From Gloeobacter kilaueensis JS1 (GTDB lineage: Bacteria; Cyanobacteriota; Cyanobacteriia; Gloeobacterales; Gloeobacteraceae): 64,000 nt of DNA. The translations under genes and the position numbers were made by a program. This document shows positions 55,482 to 63,087 of this stretch, piece after piece. The stretch lies in NCBI RefSeq assembly GCF_000484535.1, contig NC_022600.1, positions 1,674,001-1,738,000 on the forward strand, in the 5' to 3' direction. How positions within the stretch are numbered: position 1 is the first letter of the stretch; the number at the start of each line of letters is the position of its first letter. The notes beneath the pieces were generated by a model. That model had not been told where the DNA came from and did no database searches. It saw only the letters and a program-made list of their open reading frames with translations.

Positions 55482-56996
55482 TCAAGCCGGCCATCGACCG
55501 TAAAGAGCCGTCAAATCCGCCAGCCGCTCCCGCATCCAGGGCTCAATCGCCTCCAGGCTCAAGCAGCGCCAGGCCCAGTTTTTCTCGGCGGTGCCGGGCG
55601 TGTTCATCCGCGCCAGCTCATCGAGGCCCAGAATATCCTGTAGCGGAATGATCGCAACATGGCCCACCGATGCGAGGGCAGCCCGGATGAGTGCCCAGTG
55701 AATCTCCCAACCGGTGTTGAGGTTGAGATAGCGCTCGGTGGCTCGATGGACCCACTCGGGGGAGCTGTTGTACCAGCCGACGGTGGTGTTGTTGTCGTGG
55801 GTGCCCGTGTAGATGAGCGCGTTGCGCACGTGGTTGTGGGGCAGGTGCAGATTGTTGGCCACCCCGTCGAAGGCAAATTGCAGCACCTTCATGCCGCTCA
55901 GGCCGTAGTGATCTCTCAGGGCGTCCACTTCTGGAGCCTGGACGCCCAGATCCTCCGCCACCACCGGCAGGCTGCCCAATCTCGCCTCGATCGCATCAAA
56001 AAGCCTGTTGCCTGGGCCTTTGACCCACTGGCCACCGATCGCCGTTGTCTGAGTGGCCGGGACTTCCCAGTACGCCGCGAAGCCACGAAAATGATCGATC
56101 CGCACCAGATCGACCATATCGAGCATCCGCCGAAGACGCCGGGCCCACCAGATGTAGCCGTCTTTTTCCATCGCCTGCCAGTCGTAGATCGGGTTGCCCC
56201 ACAGCTGGCCGGTGGCGCTGAAGTAATCGGGCGGCACCCCGGCCACCACCGTCGGATGGCCGTCCTCACCCAACTGAAACAGGTGCGGGTGGGCCCAGAC
56301 ATCGGCGCTGTCAGCTGAGACGTAGATGGGCAGATCCCCCAGGATGCTCACCCCCTTCGCGTTGGCGTAGCGCTTGAGGGCCGACCACTGCTCCTCGAAG
56401 AGGTACTGGGCAAATTTGTAATAGAACACCCGCTCCTGCAGTTCTTTTGAGTGCTCGTCGAGCACCGGCTCCTCCCGCCGGGCCAGCTCTGTGTCCCACC
56501 GCTGCCAGGGCAAATCGTCGTTTGCTTCTTTGAGGGCGGCAAACAGGGCGTAATCGTCGAGCCACCAGCCCTGCTGCTCACAAAAAGCGTCGAACAGTTT
56601 TTTGTCCGCTTCGTTATCGGCCAGAAAATTTTCGCACGCCGTCTCCAGAAGGCGCGTCTTGTAGGCCACCGCCTCCTCGAAGTTGACCTGCGGATGGTGC
56701 CATCCAGCGGTGGTCTTCAACTCGTCAGGGGCCAGATCGTCCGGGCTGAGTAACCTGCGCTCCACCAGCGCCTCCGGATCGACCAGTAGCGGGTTGCCCG
56801 CAAAGGCTGAGATCGACATGTAGGGGCTATTGCCAAAGCCGGTGGGCGTCAGGGGCAGGATCTGCCAGAAGCGCTGACCGGCGGCGGCCAACAGATCGAT
56901 GAACCGCCTTGCTTCACTGCCGATACTGCCGATACCGAAGGGACCGGGCAGGCTGGTCGGGTGCAGCAGAATACCGCTAGACCTGGGAAGCTGCAA
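55482..56996 (-). CDS. malQ: 4-alpha-glucanotransferase (amylomaltase)
   Basis: A 504-residue GH77 enzyme that transfers alpha-1,4-glucan segments, used in glycogen/maltodextrin metabolism. Its N-terminus reads RSSGILLHPTSLPGPFGIGS, and other blocks are GDLPIYVSADSADVWAHPHL, MVDLVRIDHFRGFAAYWEVP (nucleophile Asp), PVVAEDLGVQAPEVDALRD (acid/base Glu) and IYTGTHDNNTTVGWY (third acid Asp). It starts at a TTG (56996), with AAGGAG seven bases upstream. Length is normal for bacterial DPE1-type enzymes. Confidence 0.95.
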   Translation of the reverse strand: MQLPRSSGILLHPTSLPGPFGIGSIGSEARRFIDLLAAAGQRFWQILPLTPTGFGNSPYMSISAFAGNPLLVDPEALVERRLLSPDDLAPDELKTTAGWHHPQVNFEEAVAYKTRLLETACENFLADNEADKKLFDAFCEQQGWWLDDYALFAALKEANDDLPWQRWDTELARREEPVLDEHSKELQERVFYYKFAQYLFEEQWSALKRYANAKGVSILGDLPIYVSADSADVWAHPHLFQLGEDGHPTVVAGVPPDYFSATGQLWGNPIYDWQAMEKDGYIWWARRLRRMLDMVDLVRIDHFRGFAAYWEVPATQTTAIGGQWVKGPGNRLFDAIEARLGSLPVVAEDLGVQAPEVDALRDHYGLSGMKVLQFAFDGVANNLHLPHNHVRNALIYTGTHDNNTTVGWYNSSPEWVHRATERYLNLNTGWEIHWALIRAALASVGHVAIIPLQDILGLDELARMNTPGTAEKNWAWRCLSLEAIEPWMRERLADLTALYGRWPA

Positions 56997-57023
56997 AAAA
57001 AACTCCTTTGCTTCTCTAAGAGT

Positions 57024-57437
57024 CTAAGCTGCCGGAGCCGCTTTGGCTGTAGCGGTCTCCTGGCTGGCGGCAAAGCGGGTGAGACTATCGAGCATCGCCG
57101 TCTGCCCCAGCGCCAGCGGCAACAGCGACACACCCGCCACCGTGCATTGAATCCAGCCATCGCCCCAGCGCCAGCGGATGTGACCATCGACGCCCTGCCA
57201 GAGCACCATCTCAAGGGAGTTGTCGTTTAACCGGGCGATCCGATGACCCAGCGGCACCGGCCCAAAGTACGAATAAAATTCGAGCCCCGCTTCCATCGCC
57301 TCCGGCAGCGAGGCAGGAAAGCTCTGCGTCCAGGCCCAGCGGCGGACCAGATCGAACTGTGTCAGGCAGCGCCTGATCGTGGCAGCCCCAGCGGCCACCT
57401 GCACGCGCACGGTCGATTGCTGAAACGATCCAAACAT
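57024..57437 (-). CDS. SRPBCC-like small protein
   Basis: A 137-residue protein starting MFGSFQQSTVRVQVAAGAAT. The order of segments (IRRCLTQFDLVRRWAWTQSF, LEFYSYFGPVPLGHRIARLN, EMVLWQGVDGHIRWRWGDGW) fits a START/SRPBCC ligand-binding barrel, a shape shared by many cyanobacterial small proteins that bind hydrophobic ligands. It ends with a low-complexity Ala/Thr tail. The start at 57437 is chosen because upstream in-frame codons belong to a non-coding stretch. Divergent from the amidase gene, 58 bp away. Confidence 0.55.
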   Translation of the reverse strand: MFGSFQQSTVRVQVAAGAATIRRCLTQFDLVRRWAWTQSFPASLPEAMEAGLEFYSYFGPVPLGHRIARLNDNSLEMVLWQGVDGHIRWRWGDGWIQCTVAGVSLLPLALGQTAMLDSLTRFAASQETATAKAAPAA

Positions 57438-57495
57438 AGCTTCATTCTGGCATCGCTCCTCGGATCGTAGAATGGCCCGAGCACCCCACGCACCG

Positions 57496-58155
57496 ATGAA
57501 CCGGATTCTTCCTGCTCTGATTTTTTGCCTGCTACTGGTGGTGCCACAGGTGTTCGCCGCTTCTCCGCCCGAGATTATCGACCGACCGATTCCTTTTGGG
57601 CCTGAGCGGCGCGCCCTCACCCTCCAGTACATCCGGCAGCACTACGACCCAGAGGCAAGCGCGATCGCGATCGTGCCGCGCATGATCGTTGTTCACTGGA
57701 CTGACGGTCCTACCCTCGCCTCCGCCCTCGCTACTTTTACCCCTGCCCGCCTCTCTGGCCGCACCGACATCCGCAAGGGCGGTCCTCTCAACGTCTCTTC
57801 ACAGTTCGTCGTCGATCGCAACGGCACAATCTACCGGTTGATGAGCGAAACCCAGCTGGCGCGCCACGTCATCGGCCTCAACTGGCTCGCCATCGGCATC
57901 GAGAACGTGGGTGGTCCCCGATTGCCCCTCACGAGTGCCCAACTCGCTGCCAACGCCTGGCTGGTGCGGGATCTGGCCAGGCGCTTTTCGATCGAATATC
58001 TGATTGGCCACCTCGAGTACAGCCGCTTTCGAGGCAGTGCCCTCTGGCGGGAGCGCGTCCGGGGCTACTTTACCGGCAAAGACGATCCTGGCCCTGCGTT
58101 TATGGCCCGCCTGCGCGCCCGAGTCGCCGACCTCAAGCTCAAGGACCGGCCCTGA
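57496..58155 (+). CDS. N-acetylmuramoyl-L-alanine amidase-like exported protein
   Basis: A 219-residue protein with a signal peptide (ILPALIFCLLLVVPQVFAAS). The catalytic domain has the Amidase_2 look: IVVHWTDGPTLASALATFTP (zinc His), SSQFVVDRNGTIYRLMSET, LARHVIGLNWLAIGIENVGG and a C-terminal GHLEYSRF (His in place of a typical GHxD). AmpD-type enzymes cut the N-acetylmuramoyl-L-alanine bond. The missing Asp of GHxD is notable, so activity is unproven. Start at the ATG at 57496 (MNRILPAL). Confidence 0.75.
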   Translation: MNRILPALIFCLLLVVPQVFAASPPEIIDRPIPFGPERRALTLQYIRQHYDPEASAIAIVPRMIVVHWTDGPTLASALATFTPARLSGRTDIRKGGPLNVSSQFVVDRNGTIYRLMSETQLARHVIGLNWLAIGIENVGGPRLPLTSAQLAANAWLVRDLARRFSIEYLIGHLEYSRFRGSALWRERVRGYFTGKDDPGPAFMARLRARVADLKLKDRP

Positions 58156-58167
58156 GTCCCAGCAGGA

Positions 58168-58173
58168 TATAAT
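58168..58173 (+). promoter_or_regulatory. -10 element of the tRNA-Gly gene
   Basis: An exact TATAAT (58168-58173) lies 11 bases before the tRNA. No TTGACA-like box is found at standard spacing, so only the -10 is called. Confidence 0.55.
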
Positions 58174-58184
58174 ACCGATCGAGT

Positions 58185-58255
58185 GCGGGTGTAGTTTAGT
58201 GGTAAAACCACAGTCTTCCAAACTGTCGTTGCGGGTTCGATTCCCGCCACCCGCT
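58185..58255 (+). tRNA. tRNA-Gly (anticodon TCC)
   Basis: A 71-nt cloverleaf. The acceptor stem is GCGGGTG at 58185-58191 with CACCCGC at 58248-58254, and base 58255 (T) is the discriminator. The anticodon loop reads CTTCCAA, which centres TCC for GGA codons. The T arm is GCGGGTTCGATTCCCGC with the GTTCGAT loop. CCA is not encoded. It lies immediately upstream of the integrase, so it is the likely attachment site of the island. A TATAAT sits 11 bases upstream of its 5' end. Confidence 0.95.
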
Positions 58256-58267
58256 TCAAAGCTTTCA

Positions 58268-58379
58268 GGCTCCAGGAGCCACTTCCAGCAATTGATCCAC
58301 TGAGATGAACCGTGGATCTTTGGGGGTATTTGTGGGCAATTGTGGGCCGTTTTTTGTTACCAGCTTGCTACCGGTAGCA
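58268..58379. promoter_or_regulatory. Palindromes and direct repeats between tRNA-Gly and integrase
   Basis: GGCTCC-A-GGAGCC (58268-58280), a 14-bp perfect palindrome TGCTACCGGTAGCA (58366-58379) and two TTGTGGGC units ten bases apart (58330-58337, 58340-58347). The one-helical-turn spacing suggests paired protein sites, such as integrase arm sites or an integrase-gene repressor operator. Confidence 0.4.
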
Positions 58380-58439
58380 GAGACTGCTCCGGTAGAATTT
58401 TGACCACAGAGTAGAGTTTGGTCCTTCCAGGAGCTGTCG

Positions 58440-59585
58440 GTGGACGAACAGATCGAGGAAGCGAACGCACGGCTGAAAGCGGTCGGCATCGCCGTGCGCG
58501 TTCACAAGAAAGGCGACTATCTCTACCTGCGGGCCATCCTGCCTGCCAAACCGGGCAGCAAAAAGCAGGAACCCCACTGGCAGTTCATCGCCGCGACTGC
58601 CTTCGCCCCCTGGGTACGGGCCAATAAAGTCGGCCTGCGCCGGGTGGAACGCGAGGCCCACACCGTTTACCAGGCTCTGTGCAACCAGAACTTTAACTGG
58701 GCGGAATACCTGAAATTCGAAGAAACAGAGCCGGAAGCGCCGCCGGTGGTCACCGCTGCTCAGTGGATCGAGCGCTTCAGAGAGGACTACTTCAAGGACA
58801 AGCGGGAGACCCTGCAGACGCTCTCCACCTGGCGCAACAACTACGATATGGTCTTCAGGCACCTCGATCAGGACGGTCCCCTCACGATCGAGGATATGAA
58901 GCGACTGGTGATGGGCACCAAAGCCGATAGTCGCTCCAGGAAGGGGTACTGTGAGGCACTGAACAGGCTTGCCCGCTTCTCAGGTATCGAAGTTGATCTC
59001 TCACCGCTCAAGGGCGACTACAGCCCCGAGAGCGTAGTGCCGCGCGACCTGCCCAGCGACGAGGCGATCTATTCCTGCTACGCGGACATCGAGCTGCCTC
59101 ACTGGCGGTGGGTCTACGGGATGATCGCCACCTACGGCCTCAGACCGCACGAGGTGTTCCACCTTGAACTTGATGAGTTCATGGGAGGAGGCGAGATCGT
59201 TGAAGTAGGGCGGGACACCAAGACTGGCCAGCGCTACTGCTGGCCACTGTACCCTGAGTGGATCGATGATTTCGGACTGAGGGACATTCGACTACCGCCC
59301 ATCAAACTGGACCGCGACAATCAGGCTCTCGGAGGTGCAATCAAACAGGCGTTCCGGCAGCAGTACGGCTTACCTTTCAAGCCATACGATCTGCGCCACT
59401 GTTGGGCAAGGCGCGCCTCGGAATTTCGGATCGAGGTGGCTTCGGCGGCATACATGATGGGTCACAGCGTCCAGGTACATATGAAAACCTACCACCGCTG
59501 GTTCGGCAGAGGACATTACCAGTTAGCCTATGAGGCTCTTACCCGGCATCCAGACCGGCCACAACCACCATCTAAACGGGAATAA
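58440..59585 (+). CDS. Tyrosine-type site-specific integrase
   Basis: A 381-residue phage-type integrase starting at a GTG with AGGAG ahead. The C-terminal catalytic domain shows Arg in YGLRPHEVFHLELDEF, His-x-x-Arg in DLRHCWARR, the later His in MMGHSVQVH and the tyrosine nucleophile in KTYHRWFGRGHY. An N-terminal SAM-like arm domain (KDKRETLQTLSTWRNNYDMV) and a basic region precede it. It would insert DNA at the tRNA-Gly site just upstream. GC content is still high here, unlike the cargo that follows. Confidence 0.92.
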   Translation: MDEQIEEANARLKAVGIAVRVHKKGDYLYLRAILPAKPGSKKQEPHWQFIAATAFAPWVRANKVGLRRVEREAHTVYQALCNQNFNWAEYLKFEETEPEAPPVVTAAQWIERFREDYFKDKRETLQTLSTWRNNYDMVFRHLDQDGPLTIEDMKRLVMGTKADSRSRKGYCEALNRLARFSGIEVDLSPLKGDYSPESVVPRDLPSDEAIYSCYADIELPHWRWVYGMIATYGLRPHEVFHLELDEFMGGGEIVEVGRDTKTGQRYCWPLYPEWIDDFGLRDIRLPPIKLDRDNQALGGAIKQAFRQQYGLPFKPYDLRHCWARRASEFRIEVASAAYMMGHSVQVHMKTYHRWFGRGHYQLAYEALTRHPDRPQPPSKRE

Positions 59586-60098
59586 ACGCTGTGAATGTGA
59601 GGTACTGCACTCATGTCAGGGGCTCGAACTTCCTCTACCAATTCAAAGACAGATGGAGAGTAGGGGATTTTCAGTCCTAGTTTCTGAGGCCAAAAGCCTG
59701 TTGGAGACAATTTTTAAGGAGGCGTCCTGTCTATTGGTTACAATTTTGGGTACAGATTCACGCCGATTCAGCATCTTTAGCAGGTTGATCTGGCACCAAC
59801 TGTGCTCGCAGAAGAACTAAAGTAGATCGGCGAGAGTGCGCTCATAATGGCTGTGTGCGCGAGAACTTGGTTGCAGGCAGAGTGAGTAATCAGCAGTAAG
59901 TTGCATCGAAACGACTGTCAGATTGAGGCAGTATACAATTTTATCATGTTGATAGTTTTGTAGTTATAACCGGGTGGGCAGCCCAAACAGGCGTGATAAT
60001 GCATCCACATTAGCTCTAAGGGTGTAGGAGCTTCATCTTCTCTTGTATCAAACAAATAGTATCTAGCTTACTTGCTTCACCAACTGCTCAGGACAAAT
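59586..60098. other. 513-bp non-coding region after the integrase
   Basis: GC falls towards the AT-rich cargo. The only sizeable frame (59530-59820, plus strand) overlaps the integrase end and lacks protein-like composition; I do not count it. No RNA gene recognised. A weak tRNA-like patch near 59615-59690 on the minus strand was examined and not accepted. Confidence 0.4.
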
Positions 60099-61353
60099 TT
60101 ACATATAGTATCTGTAAAAGTATTCTACAATGTCTTCCTCACCATTTAGGTATTTAAGAATTGCGCCAACTTCTCGAGCCGCTTTAAGTGTGATGGGCCG
60201 AGAATTCTCAAAACGCGAAGAATTCCAATTCATTTTGGTTAGCGCAAGAATTTCTTGAGCAAGAACTGTTGAAGTCTGCTGCGTGAACTCGCATTTGAAC
60301 TTTAAAGGCTTAGGTACGTACATTCCTGGATACTCTTTGTAGAAGTCGATCGAGCCAAAGGTGTAGAGAACATGAGAAACTTCGTCTAGCTCAATCATTG
60401 TTCCCCTAAGTGGCGGGTAATACTCGTTTCGGTAAAGCCTTGTTCTATTGTACGAATCGTCCAAATTCAAAAAATCGTAAAAATTTACTCTATTACTTTT
60501 GAGAACTTCTTTAAAACCGTTGAATTCACAATCGGTATACTTCGAGCTTTTGTGCATAACAAATCTCGTTGGCATTGTATCGTGTTCTTGTTTGTATGCA
60601 TGCAATATTCTTTCCATTAAAGTTGCTGCATCTTCTTCTGCCAAATGGGGCTGCCGATCATCTTTATCGAGTTTGGCAGGAGCACCTCGTAAAATATGAC
60701 CATAACCTCTTTCGTTAAAAATTTGCGCAGTACTCGTCAGAAGCTTTGATTTATCGAGACTTTGATAAAATGCTAAACCAACATAGCAGGTTGGATAATC
60801 GTAAGGGTTTAAGGGCATTCTCCAGGGTGTAGCCCCAGATTTATAATACAGGGCCAGGTAAATGTTCCATGCGCATGTTGCATCATCTTGTAGTGCTTTG
60901 TTCTTAAAGCCGGAGCGTCTCTTTTTTCTTTGCTTTCTGGCATCGATATCGTAGGTTGTCTGTCTTATATATTGAACTGGTCTTCGAAGACGCATTGCTT
61001 TTGCTTTAAGGTAGTCATGGAAGATCAGCTTTTGCTTAAACACAACCAGACCTTGCAGTTTGGATATGTGCTCGGCCTCATCCTCAACATCCTCTAGGTC
61101 GTCAAGGATATCAGTTAGAAATTTGGGTGGAGCACAAATCAAGACATCAACCGCACTTTTTTGAACAATGTATTCCATAGCTTCAATAAACAATTCGGCG
61201 ACATTGGTCACTGCTTGGTTGTGCTGGACTCCTGCCGTAGCTGCGATCAAATCTTCTTCGGATACTGCTTTGCACCTCTGTTGTGAGAATGCTAGCGAGA
61301 TAGGTAGGGGACTATGTTCACCAAAGCCGGGGAATGGAGGGTAAAGATTGGAC

Positions 61354-62850
61354 GTAAGCATTCACGTGCTGGTCTTGACGGAGCGATAACAGACTGTACG
61401 CTTTCGGTATGAGTGCGTTACCACCCCTGCCCAGCCGTGACGAGTTATTGCAGATGCCCCAGCCGCAGGCGATTGACTTGTTGCTGGAGTACATTACCCG
61501 CCTGGGGGGCATCGTTGAACAGTTGCAAACCCGTCTGGCCACCGACAGCACCACCTCAAGCCGTCCCCCCTCCGCAGACCTCCTCACAAAGCCCGAATCA
61601 CCCAAACCCAAGCCCGAAGGAGAACCCAAGGTTCCGAAAAGAAAACCGGGTGCTCAGCCCGGCCATCAGGGCAAAACCCGCAAAGGCTTCGGCACCCCAG
61701 ACCGTTTGGAAGCGGTCTCGCTGGGGGAGTGTCCCCAGTGCGGCGGGAGGCAGTGGCAGACCCTGAGCGTCGAAGCGCGGCAGGTGGCCTGTTTTGCCGA
61801 GCGGCCTCTCGAAATCGTCGAGTTTCGCCGCCCGACTGGATGCTGTACGCACTGCCGGAGCACCCACACCCCAAAGTGGCCCAGCCGTCTGGTCGGTCAC
61901 TTTGAGCTGGATGCCACGCTCATGGCGGTGCTGAGTTGGTTGGGCCACTACGGCCATCTCAGTCTGGACAAACAAGCCGAATTCGTCGAGAGCTTGTGCG
62001 GCTGGCGGCCTGCGGTGGGGACGCTGGCGGCAGTCAAGGAGCGCACGGCCCTGGCGGTCGCTGCCAGTGTGCAGGCGGCCTGGCAGCATCTGGCCACTGA
62101 GGCGGTGGTGTATGTGGATGAGACGCCCTGGCCGGTGGCTGGGTGTAAAGAGTGGTTGTGGCACTTTGGCAGCGAGCGGCTGAGTCTATTTCATGCCGGG
62201 CAGACGCGCTCGCGTTTGGAACTGCGTGGTCGGTTGGGCGAGCGCTTTTGTGGCACCCTCGTCAGTGATGACTTCAGTGCCTACAACGGCTATCAGGTGC
62301 AGGCGCAGCAAAAGTGTCTGGCCCATCTGCGGCGGCATTTCAAAAAACTCGCCCTCCATCCAGCCGAGCCAGCAGGCATCGGCGCGGTCTTCATTGAGCT
62401 GATTGACGAAGCGTTCAAGCGCTACCGGCAGTGGCAGCAGGACGGGGACAGCGCGAGTTGGCAAAGTTGGGGGCAGCAGTTTCGGGTGCGGGTGGAGCAG
62501 GCGATCCGCACCTGGCAACCGAAAGCAGCCTATGCAGGGAGCAAACTGCTGCGCTCGTTGCAGGAGCGCGCTGGGCAGTGGTGGCAGTTTTTGTCGAATC
62601 CGGCGGTGCGTCCGGACAACAATCTGTCGGAGCGGAACTTACGCTTGGCTGTGACCCGGCGCAAAGTGTCGGGAGGAAGCCGGTCGCAGGCAGGGTATGC
62701 CCAGACGGCGGACTTGTTGAGTGTGATCCAATCGTGTCGGCGGCAGGGCCGCTCGGCGATGGAGTTTTTCGTGCGAGCGTTGCAGGCAACCTATCATGGG
62801 GGTTTTGCTCAACCGTCACTGATCCCGGAAACCAGCACCTGAACAGTTAC
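61354..62850 (+). mobile_element. IS66-family insertion sequence (1497 bp, single-gene type)
   Basis: Its ends begin with GTAA: GTAAGCATTCACGTGCTGGT at 61354, matched by GTAACTGTTCAGGTGCTGGT on the other strand at 62850 (16 of 20 positions). It is flanked by an exact 8-bp duplication GATTGGAC (61346-61353 and 62851-62858), the size typical of IS66. One large transposase gene is present and no tnpA or tnpB, as in the ISBst12-like subgroup. It lies inside the Argonaute gene. Confidence 0.95.
61409..62842 (+). CDS. IS66-family transposase (TnpC type)
   Basis: A 477-residue DDE transposase. The N-terminal leucine-rich region is followed by KRKPGAQPGHQGKTRKGFGT, a zinc-binding part (GECPQCGGRQW and GCCTHCRSTHTPKW), and the catalytic domain. 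Conserved acids lie in VVYVDETPWPVAG, CGTLVSDDFSAYNGY and NNLSERNLRLAVTRRKVSGG. Composition is GC-rich, unlike the surrounding cargo, as expected for a recent arrival from the GC-rich host or a similar genome. It is the sole gene of the element. Confidence 0.94.
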   Translation: MSALPPLPSRDELLQMPQPQAIDLLLEYITRLGGIVEQLQTRLATDSTTSSRPPSADLLTKPESPKPKPEGEPKVPKRKPGAQPGHQGKTRKGFGTPDRLEAVSLGECPQCGGRQWQTLSVEARQVACFAERPLEIVEFRRPTGCCTHCRSTHTPKWPSRLVGHFELDATLMAVLSWLGHYGHLSLDKQAEFVESLCGWRPAVGTLAAVKERTALAVAASVQAAWQHLATEAVVYVDETPWPVAGCKEWLWHFGSERLSLFHAGQTRSRLELRGRLGERFCGTLVSDDFSAYNGYQVQAQQKCLAHLRRHFKKLALHPAEPAGIGAVFIELIDEAFKRYRQWQQDGDSASWQSWGQQFRVRVEQAIRTWQPKAAYAGSKLLRSLQERAGQWWQFLSNPAVRPDNNLSERNLRLAVTRRKVSGGSRSQAGYAQTADLLSVIQSCRRQGRSAMEFFVRALQATYHGGFAQPSLIPETST

Positions 62851-63087
62851 GATTGGACTTATTGCTTTGTTTTCCTTCAATGCCTCCCTGAATGACCGCA
62901 AACCAATGAATAACTGCTTCAATAGTCTTATTAGTTCCAACTATGCCAATCAGTATTTCCTTGCGTAACTCGTCATTTTGTATAAGCGGGCCGTACTGCA
63001 TCAATCCAAAACGAATATCGATATGTTTGCCATCATTCCCAAACTGAAGTTCTGGCTCAGGCAGAAATCTAGTTTTCATAATACGCC

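Larger units (their letters stand above)
60099..63079 (-). pseudogene. Short prokaryotic Argonaute (MID-PIWI), disrupted by an IS66-family element
   Basis: Short pAgo that loads a guide nucleic acid and triggers a partner effector; short forms lack PAZ and catalytic residues. Two pieces remain. Piece 1 starts at the ATG at 63079 (MKTRFLPEPELQFG, DIRFGLMQYGPLI). Piece 2 resumes on the other side of the IS with SNLYPPFPGFGEHSPLPISL. It includes YVGLAFYQSLDKSKLLTSTA, PTRFVMHKSSKYTDCE and ALTKMNWNSSRFENSRPITL near its end. Removing the IS and one 8-bp duplication gives GIEGKQSNKSNLYPPFPGFG in one frame, about 491 residues. The PIWI catalytic tetrad is not evident. The upstream APAZ gene ends 8 bp before the start. 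Confidence 0.9.

Noticed and set aside
59610-59700. A minus-strand patch resembling a tRNA fragment (GGACTGAAAATCC, then GTTCGAG near 59626)
   Set aside because: T-arm and acceptor pairing do not form, so it is at most a degenerate remnant; not called a tRNA.
59530-59820. A 96-codon plus-strand frame after the integrase
   Set aside because: It overlaps the integrase in another frame, and its amino-acid composition and start context do not look like a gene.
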